A DNA stretch of 64,000 nucleotides, from assembly GCA_964030475.1 (NCBI GenBank), contig CAXIPT010000001.1:15966559-16030558 (forward strand). Reading direction: 5' to 3'. Below, piece after piece: positions 36,242-47,119 of this stretch (positions are counted from its first letter, which is position 1; every line of letters begins with the position of its first letter). The notes under the pieces were generated by a model, which saw nothing but the letters and a program-made list of their open reading frames with translations, was not told the origin of the DNA and ran no database searches. This stretch comes from Tethya wilhelma (lineage: Eukaryota > Porifera > Demospongiae > Tethyida > Tethyidae). Both the position numbers and the translations under genes were made by a program.

Positions 36242-38087
36242 CACACACACACACACACATTATAGTTGCATAACCCTTAAGTGGAGGCCACTCGATGCAT
36301 GGTCGAATGCCGCACACTTGAGGGCTTACAACTACCGTATAGCTAGAAATTTTCGAGGAATAAAAATTTTCGCGGAAAGGCGATCGCCAAACTTTTTGCG
36401 ATTTAACTTTCGAGGATCGAGCAGTCCCACCCATATATTGCAATGCGATCCCAAAAATTTCGCGGGTGCAACAGTGAAATTTATACTCCTCGAAAATTTC
36501 TAGCTATATGGTATTTTGTTTGCCATTTACCCCCTGCCCTAGCTATAAACTCTATTGTCACCTTCACCTTCTCTATTGTCACCTTCACCCATCCAGTAAT
36601 ATAACTAGCCTATGAAAACTTTGGTTGCTAGGCAATGGCAACAAACACACACACACACACACACACACACTCCAGACTAGTGCAATATTTCGACTGATGG
36701 ACTTTCTTCAAGTCATAAAACTAAAAAATGGTACAAGTTGATTTTTGTCACAATAGATTGTTTTTCCAATTTATGGGACTTTCACCTTCAGCATTTCCCC
36801 CAAAGAGGGGTAGGGGGGCGCTCCCCCCTCCTTTCAATTTTCTCCTTCCCATATAAATACATATAAAACTACTATTTTTCAGAGGATTTTAAGCAATTCT
36901 ACCCACTTCCCCCCCCTCTTTACTTTTGTCCTGGGGGAAACACTGACCTTATAATGAGAGTCAAAATTTCATCAAGGATCGTAGTGTGTATGTGTGGAGA
37001 GGGGGAGCAAGCTTGTATTACCCTGGTTTTACAGATATTTCTTTAATTTTCAGTCCATATCCGTATGAATCCATTAAGCCCTGCCCAGTGGATGATGTTT
37101 TGCTTTGGAAAGATCTTACATATTGCTATGAGGACCATCATTCCATATTACTTCCTGTCCTCATTGGGAAAGATAGTATGTGACCTAGTCTGCCATGTTT
37201 GTTGATTTAAAAAATTTTTTTTTCAATTTTATAAAATTTGGTAATGCAGTTTACAATGGATGCGATAGTTTGTATACACATCTAGCTATATTGCTGAGTA
37301 TTTGTAAGCATAATTTTCATGATTCATGGTGTCACTTGTACTGTATAATATAATTATATTATTATATCATAGATGTTGTTGAACATTGTGTTTGAAGCTT
37401 CAAGTGGTCTATGCTTGGCTTTTTTCTCTCAAGTCAATCACGTGTTTGATAAGGTCAGTTCCATGCTGTCAGAATTAATAATTTTCACTTTATAGCCATA
37501 CCACTGGCACACATAATTAATAACATAGGCTGCTTTTCCAGAACCAGATGAGAATAACATCGTCCATGCAGACTGGTATGCAATATAAAGTAAATTATAA
37601 CCAGTTCAAAGAACACGCAGTAGGTTGATCACTAATGCTTTAATTATAATAGTCAAGTTCTGTCCATAATAATTAATTAATTTATTATTAATTTTTTGTA
37701 TATACATTTGGTCCACCTGGCAGGGCTGAGTTACAAGTGAAGACCACTCTAGATTATTGCACTGATGACAGCTGGTTCTCTTGTTTTGTTCCTGGTGGAC
37801 TCAGGTATCAAACAGCCCATCATCTGTTCCCAGGTATTTGTGGTCGGAATCATTTACTTTTGCCTTCCACTGAACCAAATCGTCAAATAATTTTGCATAA
37901 GCCTAAATTATCGATATACTCAAACACATACACTCAAGGGATGTTGACCGCCCATTGCTATAAGATCACTCCAATTGTTAAACAGACATGTGCAGAGTTT
38001 GGGATCAAGTACAATGAAGCTCGCTCGTTCAAAGAAGCTCTCTGGCTTCATTTCACTCATCTGAAGAAAATGGGGAGTACATCATAA
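33434..38087 (+). CDS. Front-end fatty acid desaturase with N-terminal cytochrome b5
   Basis: Fifteen exons, in phase: 33434-33589, 33658-33776, 33847-33915, 34883-34940, 35024-35101, 35349-35443, 35548-35644, 35793-35861, 36024-36110, 36676-36730, 37054-37175, 37373-37453, 37529-37575, 37724-37833, 37939-38087; about 463 residues. The cytochrome b5 domain shows the haem motif HPGG (SFVSKHPGGLEQ) and HDITHIFDFYHK. The desaturase part carries three histidine boxes: HDASH, HGFGHH and QTAHH, the last having the Gln typical of delta-5/delta-6 front-end enzymes. Membrane spans include LLIVFVFLMWFLA. It should insert a double bond between an existing one and the carboxyl end of long-chain acyl groups in the ER, using electrons from its own b5 domain. 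Regiospecificity cannot be read. The final intron (105 nt) is in frame and might be retained. Confidence 0.9.
35166..35342. repeat. CA-tailed dispersed repeat, copy 3
   Basis: TTTGCCATTGACCCC, then CACTCATCCAGTAACCGGAA, ACTTTGGTTGCTAGGCAATG and a (CA)n tail, in a desaturase intron. The CA tail runs almost to the acceptor of the exon at 35349. Confidence 0.75.
36262..36670. repeat. CA-tailed dispersed repeat, copy 4, split by a MITE
   Basis: Starts TATAGTTGCATAACCC like copy 1, is interrupted at 36335-36511 by a TA-flanked MITE, and resumes TTTGCCATTTACCCCC, ending ACTTTGGTTGCTAGGCAATG and (CA)n. Its tail runs up to the desaturase acceptor at 36675. Confidence 0.65.
36335..36511. mobile_element. 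TA-flanked MITE, copy 2
   Basis: Left end CCGTATAGCTAGAAATTTTC and right end GAAAATTTCTAGCTATATGG are inverted copies, flanked on both sides by TA (36333-36334 and 36512-36513). No ORF. The TA duplication suggests mobilisation by a Tc1/mariner-type transposase. Confidence 0.8.
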
Positions 38088-38265
38088 GCTTAGAGTATGT
38101 ATTACAGCCAGCTACACTATGAAGTCATACTTGTAGCTCTAAGACTGAACTGTAATTGACATTGACTGTACAATGGTGTCTTCAATATCTGGTAAAGGGT
38201 CGCTATAATTTGGTGGCGCGGATGTCGTGTAATTTCGCGCGCGCGTTAAAATGGAGCAAGAAATG
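37954..38265 (+). repeat. 312-bp repeat, copy B (desaturase 3' end plus small-gene promoter)
   Basis: From ATTGCTATAAGATCACTCC in the last desaturase exon to ATGGAGCAAGAAATG. The same stretch recurs at 39646-39962, after an unrelated 1380-bp insert. Confidence 0.9.
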
Positions 38266-39645
38266 CAGGCTCTTCCCTTTTAACACGGAGGACAGTTGCT
38301 ATGCTGTGCAACAAACCGTAGCAAATTTTTACTATACTTGTTATATTCATCACCATTGGTGTCTTCATTTTTCAGCAGTGAGAAAATGAGGCAATAATTA
38401 TGACGTCCATGTGCATTACATAAGTGCATAGCTAGATTTACTGAGGTCCATGGCTCTCTGCATGACTGAATGTTGCTGAACTGTTGACCAGTGTTGTTTG
38501 GCAACAGACAGGAGTTGGCCTACTTTCTATGAAAGCATTAATTTTATGGCATGCAAAGATTTTCATATGTACGGTAGTACGTATAGTAAGAGCCCTGGCG
38601 AGAAGCCACAAAAGTGCATTTTTGATCATCTTCCTTCCTTCCTTCCTAACTGACTTACTTGAACGCGATTTCCAGACAAACAAAAGGCATTGAGCCAACT
38701 TTGACCATATAGTGGGACTTCATTTCATGCACAGTACGTCCTTTTCGACTCATTTTCTGGCGAAAAGGTAGCAAACAAAATCAAAGCAGCTTTGAAACTC
38801 TTCATATAAAACCACTGTACTTTATTTAGCCGTTTTGATGTAGGTAAAGGTCGTCAATAGACCACGTGGTTGCATGCATATAATGTGCATGCGCATCAAA
38901 TGTATACTTTTGCTTTTTGGTAGAGACTAATTAGTCTCTGCTGTGTGATTGTCTCCATCCAATTGAGCACCTTAGTGTTTAAAAAAGTGAATGAACAAGT
39001 ATATATAGTAAAAAATTTTATAAAAATTAGAAGTGTAGGAATGGGCAGTGCAGTAAAAAAAGGCAATGAAACAAGGCCAGTCTCTGAATTTGTGAAGACG
39101 TTGCATGCATTTCATTTCCATTGGTATTATCTTCTAAAGAACTTACAGAGCCATTGATACTAGAACATGAACCAGAATCCACACCCACAGAACGAGTTGG
39201 TAGCTTCTTTTTAAAATAAACTTTCTTGCCAGCAATGGAAGATCTGTGTCCTTTGTGGTGCTGTCTTGGAGACGGTGATTCATCTTGAAGAGGATACTTT
39301 GGGACTGGTCTTGAAGGCTTCTTTAGACAGCTACCCATCAGGCATGTCAGAGAGTATGGCTGGTCAATGATCTTGTCAAGTTGTAATGCATACACTGACA
39401 CACTCATCACTCCCTCCATGTTGCTGGACTCAGGAAACTGCTCTGCCAGTGTGACACTATTTCGCTGGTTGTGTGCATGTGTGAATGTGTGTTCATAACT
39501 ATTATATTATCACAGCTGCATGTATATGTATATGACACTTTTGACTAAACATAATTTCCAGAAAACAAAAAAGCATAATGATTCGGTTAATGACTACTCT
39601 TTTTATCATCATCTATGTATAGACATTATAATTATATACAGCATA
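38266..39645. other. 1.4-kb insert between repeat copies B and C
   Basis: Contains the second copy of the dispersed repeat of 13717-14265 (38585-38960), one diverged arm of the foldback element (38985-39110) and a minus-strand frame from about 39470 to 39100 (LAEQFPESSNMEGVMSVSVY, PSRPVPKYPLQDESPSPRQ) that looks protein-like but matches no family I know. The insert may be transposed DNA that brought a gene fragment along. Confidence 0.5.
38585..39110. mobile_element. Dispersed repeat family, copy 2
   Basis: Shares ACTTACTTGAACGCGATTTC, AGACCACGTGG and AGGAATGGGCAGTGC with 13893-14330 in the same order and spacing. No coding capacity seen. Confidence 0.75.
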
Positions 39646-39947
39646 ATTGCTATAAGATCACTCCAATTGTTAAACAGACATGTGCAGAGTTTGGGATCAA
39701 GTACAATGAGGCTCGCTCATTCAAAGAAGCTCTCTGGCTTCATTTCACTCATCTGAAGAAAATGGGGAGTACATCATAACTTAGAGTATATACTACAGCC
39801 AGCTACACTATGAAGTCATACTTGTAGCTCTAAGACTGAACTGTAATTGACATTTGAATTGAATGTGTACAATGGTGTCTTCAATATCTGGTAAAAGGTC
39901 GCTATATTATTTGGTGGCGCGGATGTCGTGTAATTTCGCGCGTAAAA

Positions 39948-40082
39948 ATGGAGCAAGAAATGGACGAAGAAAAAGGTGTCATTGAGCCTTCAGATAAAAG
40001 TATATTGCTCAGTGTGGATGAAGAAAAGCGTAGTAGAATAGAACACTACTCTTTGGCTTGTCTCTGGGCGGAAATAAAGTAA
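39948..40082 (+). CDS. Small unknown ORF in copy C
   Basis: An ATG-started frame of 44 codons: MEQEMDEEKGVIEPSDKSIL and later SRIEHYSLACLWAEIK. The final AAG TAA overlaps a strong donor (AA|GTAAGT), so it may be the first exon of a spliced gene whose next part is the hydrophobic frame at 40193-40321; the phases do not join simply. A TTTCGCGCG (E2F-like) lies 14 bp upstream. Frame is intact only in this copy. No family recognised. Confidence 0.4.
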   Translation: MEQEMDEEKGVIEPSDKSILLSVDEEKRSRIEHYSLACLWAEIK

Positions 40083-40192
40083 GTTGTGCATATCAATTTT
40101 CACCACAGGGAGGCTTGAGCCCAAATTGACCCCCCAGGCTCAGCCATAGGTAGTCTATCTATACCCCAAACTGTTTACAACCATGTAGATGA

Positions 40193-40321
40193 TACTCCAA
40201 GTACATTGTACCAGTAGTGGTGATCAATATCGTAGCTGTGGTGGTCATCTTGGTGCTTGTGCTACTGCTGACACGCAAGTCTGGTGGGTCTGGAGGAGGG
40301 AGTGGTGACCATGGGATATAA
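40193..40321 (+). CDS. Hydrophobic mini-ORF, copy C
   Basis: A 42-codon frame: YSKYIVPVVVINIVAVVVIL, then LVLLLTRKSGG and a Gly-Ser tail ending DHGI before TAA. One predicted transmembrane helix with a positive flank. No start codon of its own; it would need splicing to an upstream exon. Confidence 0.35.
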   Translation, partial: YSKYIVPVVVINIVAVVVILVLVLLLTRKSGGSGGGSGDHGI

Positions 40322-40753
40322 GGTGAGGCCAGGTTAGACATTGGATCTGGTACACTTGTGTGTCACATCAGCATTATCTCTGTTTGTTAAACTACTGCAA
40401 CTTAGGGTATACTCTGAGAGTTGATTGTGACCTTACAGGGAAGGCTAAAATATGAATGACGTCATGGGATCGTCATATATCAAGCTCAATAGCTGTGCAG
40501 GCACCATTGTGTGTGTGGTGTGTGTGTACATGTGTTCTCTCGCTTGTGACTCTAGCAGTGTGAATTCAGTCTTGTTGTGATGTACAGTGTTGCATTGATG
40601 GCATCTGTCCAAATCAAACTGAAGGCAGATGCCTGATTTATACATACCCTGTACTGAATCTGTGAAAATGTGATATTTTTTTCTTTCTGAAGTCATATGT
40701 ATAGCACAACAGTTACTGAAATGTAAGTAAAAATTCATAGTATACCATAGCTA

Positions 40754-41447
40754 TTATGTTCTAAGTAGTGAGCAAACAGACTCCACAGCGGCAACAGCTG
40801 TACTGAATAGAGTGGGAGGTTGACTGATACAGACCAGAACACCAAGGCGATAGGAGCACACAATCAGTCCATACTTATTGCCAGCACTCGTAGCATACAT
40901 GCTATAAAGAGTGGAGAAAAACTCATTATGCTATGATACTCTACCCTGAAGTCAGTAGGATGCCAACAGGATGTATACTTCTATGCAGTGAGAAAATTAT
41001 TAGAGAGTACTTATGTAGTTAAGACTAAATGGGGCTTGAGAGTGCTATTAGGATTTCTGTTCGGATAGAACTATATATGGGAGCTATGTTTCCCCCATAG
41101 TAGTCATTCGATTCTATAACAGATACCCTTACAAATTAACAATCAAGAGTACAATAAAAGTTTAATTGGCAGTTCTGTAAAACGATCACAAGAAACAGGG
41201 TGAAATTGTAACATGAGTACAATATTTCCAGCAGTACGGTATGTGTATAATTATCACACAATTTGGGGATAAATAGGGAAAATCATATAGATGTCTATAT
41301 CCTCAAAATGTTACCATACTGGCATACTCACAGTAGCCGTAGACATCACAATAAAATGAATGTGGACTGACCTTGAGAGTGTTTTCTGAAACACCACAAA
41401 CGGCACTTCTTTACCATCGAGTGTGAGCGATACTCTTGGTACCACAT
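40754..41447 (-). CDS. Two 3' exons of an unidentified gene
   Basis: Exon 41447-41372 encodes DVVPRVSLTLDGKEVPFVVF then QKTLS, and splices in phase to exon 40901-40754 encoding MYATSAGNKYGLIVCSYRLG, VLVCISQPPTLFS and a stop at 40754. Acceptor, donor and phase agree, and the spliced frame reads as an ordinary globular protein. I cannot name the family and did not find a convincing 5' exon (a possible one lies at 41470-41570 but does not join in phase). Confidence 0.45.
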
Positions 41448-41844
41448 CTGCAGAGGAACAAAAGGAACAACTGTTAAGTCTCATCCCCAGCCAGACTGAT
41501 CCCACCTCTTGTCTGTCAGACTGGACTAGACATGACAGTGACAGGGAGGTTGGTGTCATGTCATCCATATGCATGTTCAGGGAGGAGCACTGCTTATGTA
41601 TGATGCATGCACACGCACACACGCACACAGACTAGCTGTGGACACTGGACAAGAGACTACTTTGTAGTGAGAGTATGCTTGCGAGTTTCACATTCACTAT
41701 AATAATAACTATTGTGTAAACATTTGTACAGGCACATAGCAAAGGGTGAATAATGTTTACTTAATTATACCTAATGCATGTTCACTTGTGTCTGTGAATA
41801 TGTCTGCAAACTGCTTCCAACTCTATGTAAATTCCCAGTACGGT

Positions 41845-42525
41845 AGTACTGGGTACATAGGAATGGCACGGATGGCCCATTAGCGCAATACAAATCTTCA
41901 CGCGAATAACTCTGCAAAAACTGAGCGCTTGGCACTAAAAGGCTTCTTAAGCTACTATTTAGCCTTTTCTCTNNNNNNNNNNNNNNNNNNNNNNNNNNNN
42001 NNNNNNNNNNNNNNNNNNNNNNNNNNNNNNNNNNNNNNNNNNNNNNNNNNNNNNNNNNNNNNNNNNNNNNNNNNNNNNNNNNNNNNNNNNNNNNNNNNNN
42101 NNNNNNNNNNNNNNNNNNNNNNNNNNNNNNNNNNNNNNNNNNNNNNNNNNNNNNNNNNNNNNNNNNNNNNNNNNNNNNNNNNNNNNNNNNNNNNNNNNNN
42201 NNNNNNNNNNNNNNNNNNNNNNNNNNNNNNNNNNNNNNNNNNNNNNNNNNNNNNNNNNNNNNNNNNNNNNNNNNNNNNNNNNNNNNNNNNNNNNNNNNNN
42301 NNNNNNNNNNNNNNNNNNNNNNNNNNNNNNNNNNNNNNNNNNNNNNNNNNNNNNNNNNNNNNNNNNNNNNNNNNNNNNNNNNNNNNNNNNNNNNNNNNNN
42401 NNNNNNNNNNNNNNNNNNNNNNNNNNNNNNNNNNNNNNNNNNNNNNNNNNNNNNNNNNNNNNNNNNNNNNNNNNNNNNNNNNNNNNNNNNNNNNNNNNNN
42501 NNNNNNNNNNNNNNNNNNNNNNNNN
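41845..42525. other. Partial dispersed repeat (copy 3) running into a 553-bp assembly gap
   Basis: 41845-41972 resembles the left end of the repeat at 13717. N fills 41973-42525. The gap probably hides the PH-domain exons of the next gene. Confidence 0.6.
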
Positions 42526-42556
42526 CACACACACACACACACACACACCACTGTAG

Positions 42557-44745
42557 GGTGAGATCTGGGTTGGTGCTGACAATGAAGGGGATTCTAAGAA
42601 TTGGGTAAAAGCATTGAAGGAGGCAGGACGAGTGTAAGTACGAAATATTCAAGAGAGCCTACCATTGTGTCAAAAACGATTGTTGCATTGAGTAAACACT
42701 ACTACAAGCTGTTATAGTAGTGTTGTGCTCAATAGTGTGTTGTAATAACTATTAAAAAAGCCTTCACTATTATGCTGCATATCATGACATTGAAGGGATG
42801 GTCACCAAACCTTCTAGTGCTAGTTATGCCTAGTTGGTTATGCTATGCACACAGGGGGCATTATCATAGTAATTAGACACAGCTGCCTAGGCTTTGTAAT
42901 AGTAGTAATACGTAGGACACTCTATCGTTTCAACATCAAGGTTTCTTCGGACAAGTCCCAAAATAGAATACATTCTTGTTTCTCGCCACGTTACGCTTTT
43001 CCTGAAAGACAGAGCTTCCTTTAATTTTTCTTGTATGATTGTATGAATTCTGTGAATTCATGCAGGACGTGGCGCAATGCCCAATTTGGTGATCGCATTG
43101 TTCAACAGTTGGAAGAAAAGAGCAAGAAGATGTCTGAGAACCTAGAGAAGACCATCACTAAACTCAATGAAGAGGCCTCTGCTCTTGAGTTGGAGAAAGA
43201 AAAGAAAGCTGTACGTGTATTGAGGGGAAATGTTTTTCACTACAATACTCGTGTATTTACTACTGTTCTTAGAGTGAGTGTAGTTGTTTGACTTCCACTC
43301 ACAATAGGAAATAGAGGCAATGGCTGCCAGGCTTGAAGAAGAGAAGAAGAAGATTGAAGAGTCGGCTACCAGTCTCCGAACTGAGAAGGACACTGCTGAA
43401 CAGTGAGTGCTGATAAGCCTTATTATTCCCATGAGAAATGATGGTGACTGTCGAGATAAGATTTACAGTTTACTATTGTTTAATCACCCAGGGAACTCCA
43501 GCAGACATTGAACTCAATGCAACACATTCAAAGTGAAAAGGATGATTTGAGCAAACAGACAGAGGAGTTAGAATCCTACCTAAAGGTCGGTTTACTGTCA
43601 TACTTTGTGTTTTGATACTCCGTCATTCATTGTCTGCTTGTGGTAGTGCAGAAGGTCTCTGATGAGAAGGAGAAGGCAGCTGCTGAACTGGAGGAAAGAG
43701 AGAGACTTGCTAAGCAGCTGGAGGAGGAAAAGAAGCAACTTGAGGAGACCACTAGCAATCTCAAGGGAGGTCTCTTGGTAAGTTGCTGTGAGAATTCCCT
43801 AGCTTGGAGAGATAGAGTGTGTACTACAGAAATATGACAAGCATTTTCCAATTTGAGTACTGTTACTATTAACAATGCTCCTCTGTACATGTTCTTCCAT
43901 ATTATATAGGCTCTTGAGGAGCGTCAAAGGCAAATTGAAATAGAGAAGGATACAACTGAAGCAATGTAAGCTATTTCTTGAATGATTTTGAAGCAACTTT
44001 GAAATGGCAATATTATACTACCACAGGCTCCGCAGTCAGCAGGAGACACAAAAGAAACTAGAACAAGAGAAGAAACAAATCTCCGACACTGCACTTCATC
44101 TTCAGGCCAATTTGGAGGTACACATTGTGCATGCTCGTAGTGATGACTACTGTTTACTGATTGTTCCTGACTGCCATACCAGAGCTAGCTAATATGTATG
44201 TGTGAGAGTGTGACTCACATGCATACACCTATTCAGCAAGTATCTCAAGAAAAGCTCACGACAGAAGCTAAATGGAAAGAAGAGAAGAAGAGGAGAATCA
44301 AAACAGAGAGACGACTTCATCTAGCAGAAGACTCACTTAAACGACTCGACAAAGCACTGCGGGACAGTGGAGTCCACATTGACCTACAGATTGAAACTGA
44401 CGTCAAGAACTTAAAACGTATGTTAACAGAAATAATTTTTGTTCAAATTGTCAACTTTCCCCCTCCCTCTACTTGCATGCAGAGTTTTTCGAAGAGTGTA
44501 TAAAAGAAGAGCAGTACGAAGCTCAAAAGCTAGACATCATGAGAGATGCAGTGAGAGCCAAAGTGGCGTACAGTGAAGAATCGACCAAAGTCGAAGAAGC
44601 ACCTTATCTTAGTCCACGGGAAATGTCCCCGATCAGTGAGGAGACCCTTAAGAATGGTGGGGCCAACGGTAGTGTGCCTAGTGATGCCACGAATGGTAGC
44701 AGTGATGCTGTGCCTCCTGCCAATGGCACCAATGGCACTTCATAG
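42557..44745 (+). CDS. PLEKHD1-like PH/coiled-coil protein, 3' part
   Basis: Nine exons: 42557-42633, 43066-43210, 43308-43402, 43492-43585, 43652-43777, 43910-43965, 44027-44117, 44237-44417, 44483-44745. The first visible exon reads EIWVGADNEGDSKNWVKALK, the C-terminal helix of a PH domain, and joins VTWRNAQFGDRIVQQLEEK. That junction resembles PLEKHD1. About 230 residues of charged coiled coil follow, then a Pro/Ser/Gly/Asn-rich tail ending GTNGTS. Introns fall regularly between heptad blocks. The N-terminal PH part is absent, presumably in the gap at 41973-42525. Family function is little known; a membrane or cytoskeleton linker is plausible. Assignment is moderate because coiled coils align easily. 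Confidence 0.72.
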
Positions 44746-45104
44746 TTTATGTGATTGTAAAGAACTATTAGTAGTGCATGCGCATGGCATGTAGGTGGTT
44801 GATAATGGATAATTTATAGCAGAGATTCTTACAGTGCTTTTTATGACCAACATTTGACTCAACATATACATAATAGTGTTTCATTCTGCCAATGCAAGTT
44901 TATGTTATGTGCATGATTGTACAGCTTAGATTTATAGAGAGGGCGTGTACTGCGTTGTGCGCACGTGGTGAATATCATTATAGCCACTCCTCCCGTTTTC
45001 GTTGCACGTTGAGAGGCGTGGCAAATTTTGCTGACTTTGCAACTATTAGCAGCCCTACCTTCTTTTCCTTGCTTTAATTAACAGCATCCAAATCTCGAAG
45101 AGAC
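44746..45104. other. Intergenic
   Basis: 3' flank of the coiled-coil gene and upstream region of the first cysteine-rich gene. Nothing else seen. Confidence 0.5.
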
Positions 45105-45252
45105 ATGGGATTTAATCTCTATATCACCGTGGCCGTTCTTTTCACTCTGTGTGCAGCATCCTCTGTTCAAGGTATGTATAAATGAAATATTGCAGTCAAT
45201 TTTATAATACTCTTTTACAAAGCAGAGTGTCTCTTCACACACACACACACAG

Positions 45253-45297
<45 letters not shown>

Positions 45298-46122
45298 GCT
45301 CAATGTAGAAACGGTACCTACTGTGGTACAGAATGTTGTGGAAGTACAGCTGATGAAGTACGACGGGGTCAAATCGGCTGTTGTATCAATAAAGTTGCAT
45401 GTTGCAGACTTGATGATGGTGGCTATGATGGTAGAGTGCCATGTGAAATAGGTGGTGGTGCACTCAAAAATTGCCCCAGTGAATTGACACCTGATGAAGT
45501 CTATGATGATAGTACACCACCACAACTGAGGAATCAGTGCTGCAGTTACTTCCAGAATGGGTGTTGTAGCCAGGCAGAGAATGACACACTTCTTCTGCTG
45601 TAAGTTACAGTAGTTCCTTTCTTTGCAAAGAGTCTGGCAAGCCATCCTAATGTTATAGTTTAGTAGTACTGTGAGAGACAACTCTGCTGTTTAGAGAGCA
45701 GCTAGAATATTAAAACACAACACACAAAACAAAAAACATAAACTAGTACTGTATGTGATTTTAGACTTGGAGCAAGTTCTTGTAGCAACAGGCCCTAGGG
45801 GAAATAGGAAGTACTATAATAAACATAATGTAAATATTATCATTTATAGACTGAAGATGTCAAGTTGTGCAACCCAGGTTGAACTGGCACACAATCATGA
45901 CAATCTCATTCTGAATGTGTTGATATTGTACTATTGGCAGCAGAACTGTCTAGAGCAATGTGCTCACGTGCAGACTTTTTACACCACTGTATGAACAATA
46001 ACATTAATCTCTTTTCTTTCAGATTCCGTCTGGCCATTGGTCTCTCTGTTGGTCTCTTCATCCTCCTATTGATCATCATTGCACTGATCACTGCCTGCTG
46101 TTGTTGCTTCTGGCTGTGCTAG
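45105..46122 (+). CDS. Cysteine-rich single-pass membrane protein, tandem copy 1
   Basis: Three exons: 45105-45171, 45299-45599, 46023-46122; 155 residues. Signal peptide MGFNLYITVAVLFTLCAASS. The ectodomain begins CRNGTYCGTECCG and continues through GCCINKVACC to the family block DEVYDDSTPPQLRNQCCSYF then QNGCCS. One membrane span, FRLAIGLSVGLFILLLIIIA, is followed at once by a Cys cluster ACCCCFWLC, likely palmitoylated. Exon 1 is the signal peptide, exon 2 the whole ectodomain, exon 3 the membrane anchor, with phases 1 and 2, exactly as in copies 2 and 3. No named family recognised; Shisa-like proteins share the general plan but not the motif. The exon 2 acceptor lies at the end of a (CA)n tract. 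Confidence 0.8.
45237..45294. repeat. (CA)n microsatellite at an acceptor site
   Basis: CA repeat ending four bases before the AG (45297-45298) of exon 2 of cysteine-rich copy 1, in place of a pyrimidine tract. Confidence 0.85.
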
Positions 46123-46355
46123 TGCAAAGCAGCTAGTTATTATTTGACTTCCCTAAAACTAATAATATAATAAATGTAGCTGTATCTGTGTATGTAGAAG
46201 CAAATTTGTGTATAAATGATACCACCGTGGTAATACATTATTAGTATGATTGTCAAAGTTCAAAGTCTAAAAGGTCACAAGAATTTGTAGCCATGGAGAG
46301 ATGACCCAATAGAATGACTTCAACTCACCTAGCCTGGCTCTAACCCAATGCTGAT

Positions 46356-47075
46356 ATGGATGGGTGTGCATCAGTTATCTTAGTGGTGTTTCTCGGGTTG
46401 TGTGGAACGTGCTCATGTGCTCAATCCATTGACAATGATATTGGTAAGCTGTATAAAATATGTTAGATCAAAATTTGTCTGGCATGCAGGTGATCAGGGA
46501 GATGAATATGTGTCACTGTATGTCCAGCAAAAATTTGTCAGATCATAATGTTTTGCTATAATCAAAGGATAGTCTCACTAGAATTGGCATAGTCAGACCC
46601 CTTTCCCTCCACCTTTGTCTGCACAGCTCTGTGATAGTCTCACTGGTTATTTGATTGGTCAGACTCTTCAATCCTTGTTTGTTCTGCCAAAGGGGCTGTA
46701 GACTATCTAGTCAGTGTGCTCTTATAATTAGTATCAAAACTGAAGTATTTGTAATCTAACAATGCTTTAACTCCCCTTTTGTTGCTTCTGGTTTCAGTTG
46801 ATTGTATTGTTACTCAAACACAATGTGGAAAGTTCTGCTGTCCTCAAAGTGAGCGAGAAAACACTGCCTGCTGTCACATTCTAGGAGATGTCCAATGTTG
46901 TTCCCCAAATCCTAATAATGCCCCAACTGTATGTCCTGGAAACATCTCCTGCCCTTTTAGTCTTGCTCCCGACCAGTTTTATGACAAAGGGCAGCAACCA
47001 CAGTTGAGAAACAGATGTTGCAATCACTTCCGCTCAGGATGCTGCAGTGAGCCAGAGAAAAGAACTCTGGATAAA

Positions 47076-47119
<44 letters not shown>

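Larger units (their letters stand above)
39646..40768 (+). repeat. Duplicated segment, copy C (desaturase tail plus full small-gene segment)
   Basis: The first 134 bp (to TAA at 39779) repeat the end of the desaturase coding sequence almost exactly, as an orphan exon fragment. From about 39846 it is the partner of copy A (32021-32935). Confidence 0.88.

Noticed and set aside
41771..42652. Open frames of 198-293 codons on both strands
   Set aside because: Most of their length is the run of N at 41973-42525.
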